Origin: UBA2779 sp965232615
Lineage (GTDB): Bacteria > Spirochaetota > Spirochaetia > DSM-2461
Reading direction: 5' to 3'
DNA: 64,000 bases
NCBI GenBank assembly: GCA_965232615.1
Contig: OZ246985.1
Coordinates: 1,674,001-1,738,000, forward strand
The translations under genes were made by a program, and so were the position numbers. The notes beneath the pieces were generated by a model. The model did no database searches and was not told the DNA's origin. It saw nothing but the letters and a program-made list of their open reading frames with translations. Shown here one piece after another: positions 53,339 through 61,143 of this stretch (position 1 is the stretch's first letter; every line of letters begins with the position of its first letter).

Positions 53339-54376
53339 ATGATTCCCATAAGATTCATTCTTTTATTTTGTTTTTTGTCAGGATACTCATTTCTGGTAAT
53401 CTCCTGTGACCGGTCAACAATTCCAGCTAGTTTATCAAGTCATGAAGATATATTAGATTTCCTGGAAATAGTATTAATGGAGGATGCTGATCCCGCATTG
53501 CGGTATACGGCATTGGAACCTATCATATCAAAAGCAAGAACACTTGGTGAATTTGACTGGCTTATATCTATTTTAGGCAGTGTGCTGGAGAGAAACCCTG
53601 ATGATCCTTATGGGGCCTATTACCTGATGTCCATGGCCGAAGGGGCTGGAAGCACCGATTCTGATGAATTAGCTCTGGATTATTTACGAAGACTGCTTAA
53701 TAACTATCCGGATCTCATTGTCAATAACCGTTCCATCCATCATCTGGCTCTGAGAGAAATTACCTTGAATACGCATTCCCCACGTGAAGCCATAGCGGCC
53801 AGAGAAGAAATTCAGACTCGATTTTCTGACCGTATCAATGTCAGTACGAATCATTTCTACTTAGCCAGTGAGTATAAGAAAATTGGTGAGTGGGAAAGTA
53901 TGTACGATCATTATAAAGCATTTCTTGCCGATTCTGATGCAGTTATACCCGGTGTTCCAGATGCACGATCAATCGCAGGTGATGCATTGAGATTTCATTC
54001 TGGAGACAAATCATGGACAATGGTCAGCCTGGACAGTCTTGTTCAGACGATTAAATACGCCATCCAATCTCAAAACATCCAACTTCTTCATCGTTATCAA
54101 TCGGAAAATTTCTTCTTCATGAACTGGAGTCAGGAAACCTCCGACTCCTTCACCCACATCCCCATGACACTGGGATCTTTCTTGACAAACAGGGTTCGTT
54201 ATAAAAAAGAACTGGATGAGTATTCGAATGATAGAGAAGCCTTTCTCTGGACTGCTGGATGGACATGGAAGATACCAACATGGTATCTCTATTTTCGCAA
54301 AATTGACTATCCGGTTGATCCGGAAATAAATGGACGATGGGAATGGGGCGGTATATACTTCGGCGAACGAATATAA
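53339..54376 (+). CDS. Lipoprotein with TPR-like helices
   Basis: 345 aa. Signal peptide with lipobox (IRFILLFCFLSGYSFLVISC), then helical repeats spaced like TPRs (LDYLRRLLNNYPDLIVNNRS, REAIAAREEIQTRFSDRINV, FYLASEYKKIGEWESMYDHY). A distinctive C-terminus is Trp-rich: AGWTWKIPTWYLYFRKIDYP and EINGRWEWGGIYFGE. No enzyme domain. It overlaps the following transglycosylase gene by 40 bases, so they probably act together in the cell envelope. Confidence 0.75.
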   Translation: MIPIRFILLFCFLSGYSFLVISCDRSTIPASLSSHEDILDFLEIVLMEDADPALRYTALEPIISKARTLGEFDWLISILGSVLERNPDDPYGAYYLMSMAEGAGSTDSDELALDYLRRLLNNYPDLIVNNRSIHHLALREITLNTHSPREAIAAREEIQTRFSDRINVSTNHFYLASEYKKIGEWESMYDHYKAFLADSDAVIPGVPDARSIAGDALRFHSGDKSWTMVSLDSLVQTIKYAIQSQNIQLLHRYQSENFFFMNWSQETSDSFTHIPMTLGSFLTNRVRYKKELDEYSNDREAFLWTAGWTWKIPTWYLYFRKIDYPVDPEINGRWEWGGIYFGERI

Positions 54377-55683
54377 TCCTTATTCTTCTTGTCAGTGTTG
54401 TTACAATGACTGCGGATGGCCATGTTGGTCCACTTGAGCCTTTGATGTCCATACAGCCGAAACTGGCAAATAGGAAGGCGGCATATAAAAAATCCAGACA
54501 AAGTCACACAGGTCCAAAGGCATGGTCTACAGGATTTGAGACAGCCTTGTTAGTACGGAGCGATGTTGAATACTGGATTGATCGATGGTCTGATGATACC
54601 GGATTACAAAAACTGCAATCGGCAATGGAACGGGCATTTGAATTCCGTACCGAAGTAGGTACCATCCTGAGAAACGCGGGTATTCCCTGGGAACTGTTAT
54701 CAATACCAATAGTCGAATCAAACTGGCAGATTAACATAGTATCCTCTTCCGGGGCCATGGGACCCTGGCAGTTTCTTGAATCTACTGGCCGTGGACGTGG
54801 ATTAATAATTGATACATGGCGGGATGAAAGAAGGGATATCTGGCGTTCTACAAAAGCCGCATCAGAAGAACTTCTTTTTTCCTACAGGCTCTTTAGGGAT
54901 TGGCCTCTGACAATCGCGGCATATAATGCCGGACCAACAAGATTGAGAAAACTTAAAAATGCTGGTAATTATACAAATTTCTGGACAATGCTGGATGAAG
55001 GTGTCATCCCACCTGAAACACGGAACTATGTGCCTCAAGTTATAGCAGTTGCCTATATTCAAGCCCATGCAGGCCGCATGGGACTGCCTTTAAATTGGAA
55101 AAAACCAGAGCGATGGCTTAAAATACAATTAAGCCGCTCTTTACACTTCAATCAACTAACAGCTATTCCAGGTGTAGACAATAAACTGCTCCATGAGGCC
55201 AATCAGGAATTGCATCAGTCTGTCACTCCACCATCGATTCAGAATTACACAATCAAAATACCAGCTGGTGATTTGGATGAAACTGAGCTCAGGTCCTTCA
55301 TCGATAATATAAAAGATGCTCCTGAACGATTCTGGCGATATGTCATTCAACCTGAAGATTCCCTTTCAAGCATCTCCAGAAGTCTGAATATACCCATCAA
55401 TGACATTATGAAGTACAATCCTTCCCTGGAGATGGAATCTCTCAGGGTTGGCAGGCATGTCTATGTTCCTGGAACCAATACCCCTATGCCGGGGATTGCT
55501 GTCGATGAAGCACCCAGATGGGAAGGTCAATATAAAGTGAAGCCTGGTGATTCCCTGTGGTCAATTTCCAAACTGTTTGGTGTTTCACCGGAATTGCTTG
55601 CAGAAATGAATTATCGCCCTGTGCATGGAATTCTTCACACAGGAAGTCTGCTGTGGGTACCGACAAAGGAGGAAAGCAAGTGA
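54337..55683 (+). CDS. Lytic transglycosylase with two LysM domains (MltD-like)
   Basis: 448 aa, exported (NIILILLVSVVTMTADG). The SLT domain has the catalytic Glu in PIVESNWQINIVSSSGAMGP and the motifs PWQFLESTGR and TIAAYNAGPTRLRK. Two LysM peptidoglycan-binding modules follow: YVIQPEDSLSSISRSLNIPI (about residue 340) and YKVKPGDSLWSISKLFGVSP (about 400). The start at 54337 (or the codon at 54343) lies inside the preceding gene. Cleaves peptidoglycan between MurNAc and GlcNAc, in the periplasm. Confidence 0.9.
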   Translation: MGMGRYILRRTNIILILLVSVVTMTADGHVGPLEPLMSIQPKLANRKAAYKKSRQSHTGPKAWSTGFETALLVRSDVEYWIDRWSDDTGLQKLQSAMERAFEFRTEVGTILRNAGIPWELLSIPIVESNWQINIVSSSGAMGPWQFLESTGRGRGLIIDTWRDERRDIWRSTKAASEELLFSYRLFRDWPLTIAAYNAGPTRLRKLKNAGNYTNFWTMLDEGVIPPETRNYVPQVIAVAYIQAHAGRMGLPLNWKKPERWLKIQLSRSLHFNQLTAIPGVDNKLLHEANQELHQSVTPPSIQNYTIKIPAGDLDETELRSFIDNIKDAPERFWRYVIQPEDSLSSISRSLNIPINDIMKYNPSLEMESLRVGRHVYVPGTNTPMPGIAVDEAPRWEGQYKVKPGDSLWSISKLFGVSPELLAEMNYRPVHGILHTGSLLWVPTKEESK

Positions 55684-56501
55684 AGAACTGCTTCCTTCTA
55701 TTTGTTTTTGTACTGCTCTTCTGCGGAATGAGCAGAGGTTTCGCTCAAACAACCATTACAGTATCAATGGACTGGAGTACCGGAGTATTCCAGGTAAAGG
55801 CAACCCACCCTTTGAATTCCCGAATGACACCTGCTGATCACCCCATGGCATTAAATTCCCTGGAAAGTGAACTGGGGCCGTTGATTGAAAGACAACTTGG
55901 ACTCCTTCCGTGGAATAATGAGGGTAGTCTGGCCGATCTCAACATAAAACTGCCTGAAATCCGCACAACGATCAAGCAGCTTTCCTCAACCCTGGAAAAA
56001 GAATGGAGTCACCTTTCAACTGACAGAAAATCCATAATCGCGCAATACTCGGTCAATATAATGGAAGCTGTGCATGATTTATTTCCCCCGGAGGAAGTGG
56101 TTTCCCAGGAGAAGTACCCAGTAATCGGAATTCCAGTACCCGAGGATCCATGGACAGGTATAGTCATTTATGCCCCAAAAGAGCTCCCTGTTGTCGGTAC
56201 AGGCAATACAGGAAATCCACAGCCAGCTCTCAAAGCACGAATTCTGGATACCGATCTACAGGTAGTATTTGATTCCAGCTTTGAATCCTTCAAAAAACTG
56301 AGCTACAGACCCATGGAGCGAAGAGAAGAAATTGATATCATGGTCGGTCGCCGTCCACTCAGAATTCTAGCCAGGGCATTGTATGGAGAGTACCCTTGCG
56401 ATATTATTCTAAGCAAAGATGATACACTGCGAATTATGGCTTCAGAGTCCGGTCGTCTGGCATTAGCGGAAGGACGTATAGCCATATTGCTTGACCCGTA
56501 A
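55680..56501 (+). CDS. Exported protein of unknown function
   Basis: 273 aa from a GTG at 55680 that overlaps the transglycosylase stop; AAAGGAGG just upstream decides this start over the longer open frame. Signal peptide VKNCFLLFVFVLLFCGMSRG ends at FA-QTTITVSMDW; no lipobox. The mature protein is not recognised. It contains PVIGIPVPEDPWTGIVIYAP, KARILDTDLQVVFDSS and a C-terminal LRIMASESGRLALAEGRIAI, giving an alternating-strand appearance. Part of an envelope operon 53339-57846. Confidence 0.75.
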   Translation: MKNCFLLFVFVLLFCGMSRGFAQTTITVSMDWSTGVFQVKATHPLNSRMTPADHPMALNSLESELGPLIERQLGLLPWNNEGSLADLNIKLPEIRTTIKQLSSTLEKEWSHLSTDRKSIIAQYSVNIMEAVHDLFPPEEVVSQEKYPVIGIPVPEDPWTGIVIYAPKELPVVGTGNTGNPQPALKARILDTDLQVVFDSSFESFKKLSYRPMERREEIDIMVGRRPLRILARALYGEYPCDIILSKDDTLRIMASESGRLALAEGRIAILLDP

Positions 56502-56514
56502 CTGGCAGGGAGTA

Positions 56515-57846
56515 ATGATGAACCGACTTCTGCATACTTTGAAATTCTTACTCCTCCTGTCAGCACTTGGCGGCTGCAACAAGCTTGGTATTGGAGTTCT
56601 CATGTGGGCACCAGAAGATAGTCGATGGGAATCCGGGGATCTCGTTACAGTCATAGACGAATCATTTCTCAACAAGTCCTATATAGTCAATCTGCCCGAC
56701 CAGTCAGGACTGAAAGAAGAAATTGATCAGTGGAGACTCAGACTTTTTAAGCAGAAAAAGGATGCCGCTGCCTGGGCCGCCAGTATAAGCGAGTGGAAAG
56801 ATGTCTATGCTGAATGCCTGTATCAGGGACTCCCTATGAGATCGGAGCCCAGTAATACCTCAGCTCAGATGTACCGATTCATAGAAGGAGAATTGATCAA
56901 AATTCTCAGTCAGGAACCCGGACCAGTCATGGTGGGAAACCTTGAGGGTTTCTGGTATAAGGTCCTTGCCTATGGTGGTGTTGATGGATATGTATTCGAT
57001 TATCATCTAAAGGTCATCAGAATCAAAGGTGAAGAAGAGGAAATTCTCAACGTCAGAGATACAGAAGATGCACAGCTTGATGATTTTCTATCTAAAACCT
57101 GGCGGCCAAAATACTATGAAAACATGATAATCAACAGGCAGATAAATCTGGATTTGTTCCGGCCTGAATATGGATTCTTCATCAATAGAGAAAAACAGAC
57201 CCTGAGAGTAAAACTTCCCGGAACAACTCTTTCAGAAGTATGGACAGACATCATTCCGGTGGGCTTCAATCGCTACGACTTTCATGGAACAAGCTTTCGA
57301 GTGACAGTTAATACCAGTACTTTTGTAAGTATCCAGTATAATGTTGACGGATCTGAACATTATGAAGCCTTCATACACCTGCACGGGAATATTGATGATC
57401 ATATCGCTACAGAAATTGAGCGTCAAAACCGGCTGTATTCCGCTTTAATTGAAAACGGACCGGTGTATGAGAGCCGTTCTTATGGCAGTCTTGCACTCTT
57501 TGAAGATGGCCGATGCTCCTGGAGTGGCAAATCTACTCTCATATCAAAAGGGATCCTTTCACTGGACACCGGAAATACAGCATCCATATTTTTTGATCAT
57601 TTCCTGGCTCCCGAGATTGCTGAAGGATATGATGGCGTATTCAGACTTGGTTTTGACAATGGTGAAACATTGGTTTTCATCTATACATTGAAAGACAATG
57701 GACTGAACCTGCTTTACATCCCTGACAATTACATCAATAACAGAATTGTTATCACGGATCAATTCTTTAATTCTGCACGAATATTTTTCAAGTCAACAAC
57801 TGATGAAACCACTGAAAACAGTATAAACCTGCACCCATCTGAGTAA
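56515..57846 (+). CDS. Lipoprotein with SH3-like domain
   Basis: About 443 aa. ATGs at 56515 and 56518 follow GGGAG. Lipoprotein signal MNRLLHTLKFLLLLSALGGC. An SH3-type (bacterial SH3_3-like) segment is suggested by YQGLPMRSEPSNTSAQMYRF, EGFWYKVLAYGGVDGYVFDY. The C-terminal half is not recognised. No hydrolase motif. Likely periplasmic, anchored, wall-associated; last gene of the envelope operon, one base before the ABC-F start. Confidence 0.7.
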   Translation: MMNRLLHTLKFLLLLSALGGCNKLGIGVLMWAPEDSRWESGDLVTVIDESFLNKSYIVNLPDQSGLKEEIDQWRLRLFKQKKDAAAWAASISEWKDVYAECLYQGLPMRSEPSNTSAQMYRFIEGELIKILSQEPGPVMVGNLEGFWYKVLAYGGVDGYVFDYHLKVIRIKGEEEEILNVRDTEDAQLDDFLSKTWRPKYYENMIINRQINLDLFRPEYGFFINREKQTLRVKLPGTTLSEVWTDIIPVGFNRYDFHGTSFRVTVNTSTFVSIQYNVDGSEHYEAFIHLHGNIDDHIATEIERQNRLYSALIENGPVYESRSYGSLALFEDGRCSWSGKSTLISKGILSLDTGNTASIFFDHFLAPEIAEGYDGVFRLGFDNGETLVFIYTLKDNGLNLLYIPDNYINNRIVITDQFFNSARIFFKSTTDETTENSINLHPSE

Positions 57847-57847
57847 T

Positions 57848-59755
57848 ATGGATTCCATCCAACTTGACGGTCTATCCCTGGCATTTGGGGATCACTCAGT
57901 TTTATCCAATGTACAACTTCTGATAACATCCTGGAGTCGAATCGCATTGACCGGTGCCAATGGCAGCGGTAAATCAACACTGATGAAAACGATAGCCGGT
58001 TTAATGGAATTTGATTCTGGAAGAATTATTTGCTCAGATGAGACAAAAATTGCCTATTTGCCTCAATTCGGTATTGTGCACAAGGGACATACCCTGTTTG
58101 AAGAAGTTCATGCGGCTTTCAGCGAACTGAATACGCTGGCACTCGAGGCGGAAGATATTACTGAGCAACTGGAAATGAATAATTCAAATCAGAAAGCATT
58201 ACTTCGTAGATATCAGGAAATTGATGACATCCTGGACGATGCGGAATGGAATAATAGAGCAATCCGTATCGAACAGGTGCTGACAGGTCTTGGTTTTAAA
58301 CAGAAAGATTTTAACTCGGATGCGGCAGCATTTTCAGGAGGCTGGCAAATGCGTATAGCTTTATCAAAAATCCTGCTTGCTGCTCCCGACATACTTCTTC
58401 TGGATGAGCCCACGAACTACCTTGATCTAGAAGCAAGAGAATGGCTGCAAAACTTCATCCAACAGTATTCAGGCGGTGTGATGCTGGTTTCTCATGACCG
58501 TTCCTTCCTGGATGAGACCTGTAATCAGGTGGCTGAAATTTTCATGTCCAGGGTGAAAATATATAAAAACACTTTTCGTGAATACGAAGATTTGAAGAAG
58601 AAGGAGATGGTCATTCTTTTAAAAAAATGGAAGCAGCAACAGGAAGAGATCTCCCGGATAGAATCATTTATCAACCGTTTCCGATACAAGAAATCAAAAG
58701 CCGCACAAGTTCAGTCACGCATCAAGATGCTTGCTGAAATGGAACGAATAACCATTCCATCCACCTTAAAACGTATGCATCTGAAATTCCCAGAAGCCCC
58801 TCACAGTGGGAAAAATGTTCTCTGCTGTGAGAATCTGTCCTATCAGTATGATGAGAAAACAGTTTTTTCCGATCTCAATCTGGAGCTGCCCCGTGGATCA
58901 AAAACAACCGTAGTTGGAGTCAATGGAGCAGGAAAGTCCACTTTATTGCGCATTATTTCCGGAAATGATACAGGATACTCAGGTAGTCTGAAGTTTGGAA
59001 GCGGGGTAAAAATCGGCTATTTTTCCCAGGATCAGGATGCTGTACTTGATTCATCCCTCACGGTTCTTGATGAGGCTTCAAGGAATTCCAGGGAGGATAA
59101 GAACCATTTGAGAAATTTACTGGGGAACTTTCTCTTCTCAGGTGATGATATCAAGAAGAAAGTCGGGATTCTTTCAGGTGGAGAAAAAAATCGCCTGTCC
59201 CTACTGAAACTCCTGCTTGAACCAGTCAATCTCCTTGTTCTTGATGAACCAACCAACCACCTTGATATCACATCGAAAGACATCCTTCTCAATGCCTTAT
59301 CAGATTTCGGAGGGACATTGATTATTGTTTCTCATGATAAATACTTCCTTGAGCACATAGCCGACAGGGTTCTGGAAATCAGAGATGGAAAGGGAAAACT
59401 ATTTATGGGAGATTATCCCTACTACAGATGGAGAATTGAAAAAAATGGTTCATCTCATAAAAAACAGTATGTGGATATAAAGAACAAATCGACCACTTCT
59501 TCCTACGAAGAGATGAAAAAACGCAAGGCGGAATTGTCCAGATTAAAGAAGGAAGAGAAAATAATTGCATCTGAACTTGAAGAGATGGAACAATCAAACT
59601 TCAATCTCCATCTTGAACTGGAAAAACCGGAGAATTATTCGGATCCAGTCAAAGCTCACAATCTTTCACTGAAAATCAAGGATATTGAAGAGAGAATTGA
59701 ACGCACAGGTGTTCGTTGGGAAGAGGCGATAAAAACCCTGGAAGAATGGGAATGA
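57848..59755 (+). CDS. ABC-F family ATPase
   Basis: 635-aa soluble tandem ATPase. Two Walker A motifs (TGANGSGKSTLMK, VGVNGAGKSTLLR), two signatures (FSGGWQMRIALSK, LSGGEKNRLSLLK), two Walker B (LLLDEPTNYLDLEAREWL, LVLDEPTNHLDITSKDIL) and the linking arm rich in Lys/Glu. A C-terminal coiled coil (YEEMKKRKAELSRLKKEEK) is like Uup/YdiF types. ABC-F proteins act on the ribosome E site; which subfamily is not settled. No membrane segments. Confidence 0.93.
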   Translation: MDSIQLDGLSLAFGDHSVLSNVQLLITSWSRIALTGANGSGKSTLMKTIAGLMEFDSGRIICSDETKIAYLPQFGIVHKGHTLFEEVHAAFSELNTLALEAEDITEQLEMNNSNQKALLRRYQEIDDILDDAEWNNRAIRIEQVLTGLGFKQKDFNSDAAAFSGGWQMRIALSKILLAAPDILLLDEPTNYLDLEAREWLQNFIQQYSGGVMLVSHDRSFLDETCNQVAEIFMSRVKIYKNTFREYEDLKKKEMVILLKKWKQQQEEISRIESFINRFRYKKSKAAQVQSRIKMLAEMERITIPSTLKRMHLKFPEAPHSGKNVLCCENLSYQYDEKTVFSDLNLELPRGSKTTVVGVNGAGKSTLLRIISGNDTGYSGSLKFGSGVKIGYFSQDQDAVLDSSLTVLDEASRNSREDKNHLRNLLGNFLFSGDDIKKKVGILSGGEKNRLSLLKLLLEPVNLLVLDEPTNHLDITSKDILLNALSDFGGTLIIVSHDKYFLEHIADRVLEIRDGKGKLFMGDYPYYRWRIEKNGSSHKKQYVDIKNKSTTSSYEEMKKRKAELSRLKKEEKIIASELEEMEQSNFNLHLELEKPENYSDPVKAHNLSLKIKDIEERIERTGVRWEEAIKTLEEWE

Positions 59756-59804
59756 ATTCCGGGCATTGACCGGAGATACTACACTGGAGTATAGTACCTC
59801 CGGG

Positions 59805-60890
59805 ATGAATGATGAAACCGTAAAAAAGATTATCCACATCGATATGGATGCTTTCTATGCTTCGGTAGAACAAAGAAACAACCCATCCCTGCAGGGCAAG
59901 CCGGTTATTGTTGGAGGACCACCAGACAGCCGCAGTGTTGTTTCAACTTGTTCCTATGAGGCAAGAGCCTATGGCATACATTCGGCAATGCCCACCAGTG
60001 AAGCCTATCGCCGCTGCCCGCATGGAGTATTTATTACTCATGCTAATTTCGACGAATATATACATATTTCCAAACAAATTAACAGCATTTTCCGTGAGGT
60101 AACTGATCTGGTGGAACCCCTCTCCCTGGATGAGGCATTTCTGGATGTAACAACCAACAAACTCAAGGAAGGATCGGCCACCCAGGTCGCAGAATGGATT
60201 CGTCAAAGAATTAAAACTGTTACTAAACTCACAGCATCAGCCGGGGTGAGCTACAATAAATCACTGGCAAAAATTGCTTCTGACTGGAAAAAACCCAATG
60301 GATTAACTGTTATTATTCCTGATCAGGCCATGGAATTCTTAAAAACTCTACCTGTCAAGAAATTCTTTGGTGTAGGACCGGTAACCGCTACAAAGATGGC
60401 AAAAATGGGAATACACACGGGAGGAGATTTGAGAAAATGGCCAATGTGGCAGCTGAGCGAAGTATTTGGGGAAGCCGGTCCCTGGTACTACAATGTCTGT
60501 AGAGGCATAGATGATCGGAGTGTTACAGTAAAATATGAAAGAAAATCACTGGGAAAAGAGCGCACTTTTGATCAAAACAAAACCGATATTGACGAAATGA
60601 TACTCTTTCTGACTCATCTGGCAGCATCAGTATGGCAGGAGCTCAAGGAACAAAAACTCATGGGTAAAACGCTGACTGTCAAAGTAAAATACTCTGATTT
60701 CAAGCTGGTAACACGGAGTCATACATGCACAAACGGTATACAATCCTTAAATCAGACACAAAACCTGGCCACTGATCTCCTCAAGGCAACAAGGGCTGGT
60801 TCTCAACCAGTCCGACTCCTGGGACTCAGTTTTTCCTCATTGATTCCTGAGGAAGGTACCTGTGAACGCCAGCTTGAATTTGAGTTTTAG
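59805..60890 (+). CDS. dinB: DNA polymerase IV (Y family)
   Basis: Error-prone translesion polymerase, 361 aa from 59805 (a TTG-initiated frame to 59766 is the alternative). IIHIDMDAFYASVEQRNNPS (catalytic Asp, steric gate Tyr region), STCSYEARAYGIHSAMPT, VEPLSLDEAFLDVT (catalytic DE), ASAGVSYNKSLAKIASDWKK, HhH region KFFGVGPVTATKMAKMGI and the little-finger domain. No clear beta-clamp peptide at the C-terminus except ERQLEFEF, which fits the QLxLF-type clamp motif. No LexA box identified upstream. Confidence 0.94.
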   Translation: MNDETVKKIIHIDMDAFYASVEQRNNPSLQGKPVIVGGPPDSRSVVSTCSYEARAYGIHSAMPTSEAYRRCPHGVFITHANFDEYIHISKQINSIFREVTDLVEPLSLDEAFLDVTTNKLKEGSATQVAEWIRQRIKTVTKLTASAGVSYNKSLAKIASDWKKPNGLTVIIPDQAMEFLKTLPVKKFFGVGPVTATKMAKMGIHTGGDLRKWPMWQLSEVFGEAGPWYYNVCRGIDDRSVTVKYERKSLGKERTFDQNKTDIDEMILFLTHLAASVWQELKEQKLMGKTLTVKVKYSDFKLVTRSHTCTNGIQSLNQTQNLATDLLKATRAGSQPVRLLGLSFSSLIPEEGTCERQLEFEF

Positions 60891-60918
60891 TTCATAATTT
60901 CATATCGGTTTTCCATAA

Positions 60919-61126
60919 GGGTACCTCTAAAAAACAGCTTTAGGAAATTGACGAAGTGGCGGTGTGTTCCTCGGGCTACGCCCTGCGGTACACACCTGAT
61001 TAAATTTTTTGTCGATACAAGGCGGCAAAAGCTCAAGCGCAGCTTAAGCTACGTGAGCATTTTGACAACGCAGTAGCGGCAGAAAAGATCGAATCAAGAA
61101 CTAAATGGGGTTTTTTAGAGGTGCCC
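60919..61126 (+). repeat. MITE-like element, full copy with ATAA target duplication
   Basis: 208 bp, GGGTACCTCTAAAAAACAGC to TTTTTTAGAGGTGCCC. It includes GGTGTGT...ACACACC around the GGGC-TAC-GCCC hairpin, then AGCATTTTGACAACGCAGTA and GATCGAATCAAGAACTAAAT. ATAA lies directly on both sides (60915-60918, 61127-61130). It sits between the convergent 3' ends of dinB and hrpA. Confidence 0.92.
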
Positions 61127-61143
61127 ATAAGTCCGAAAGACTC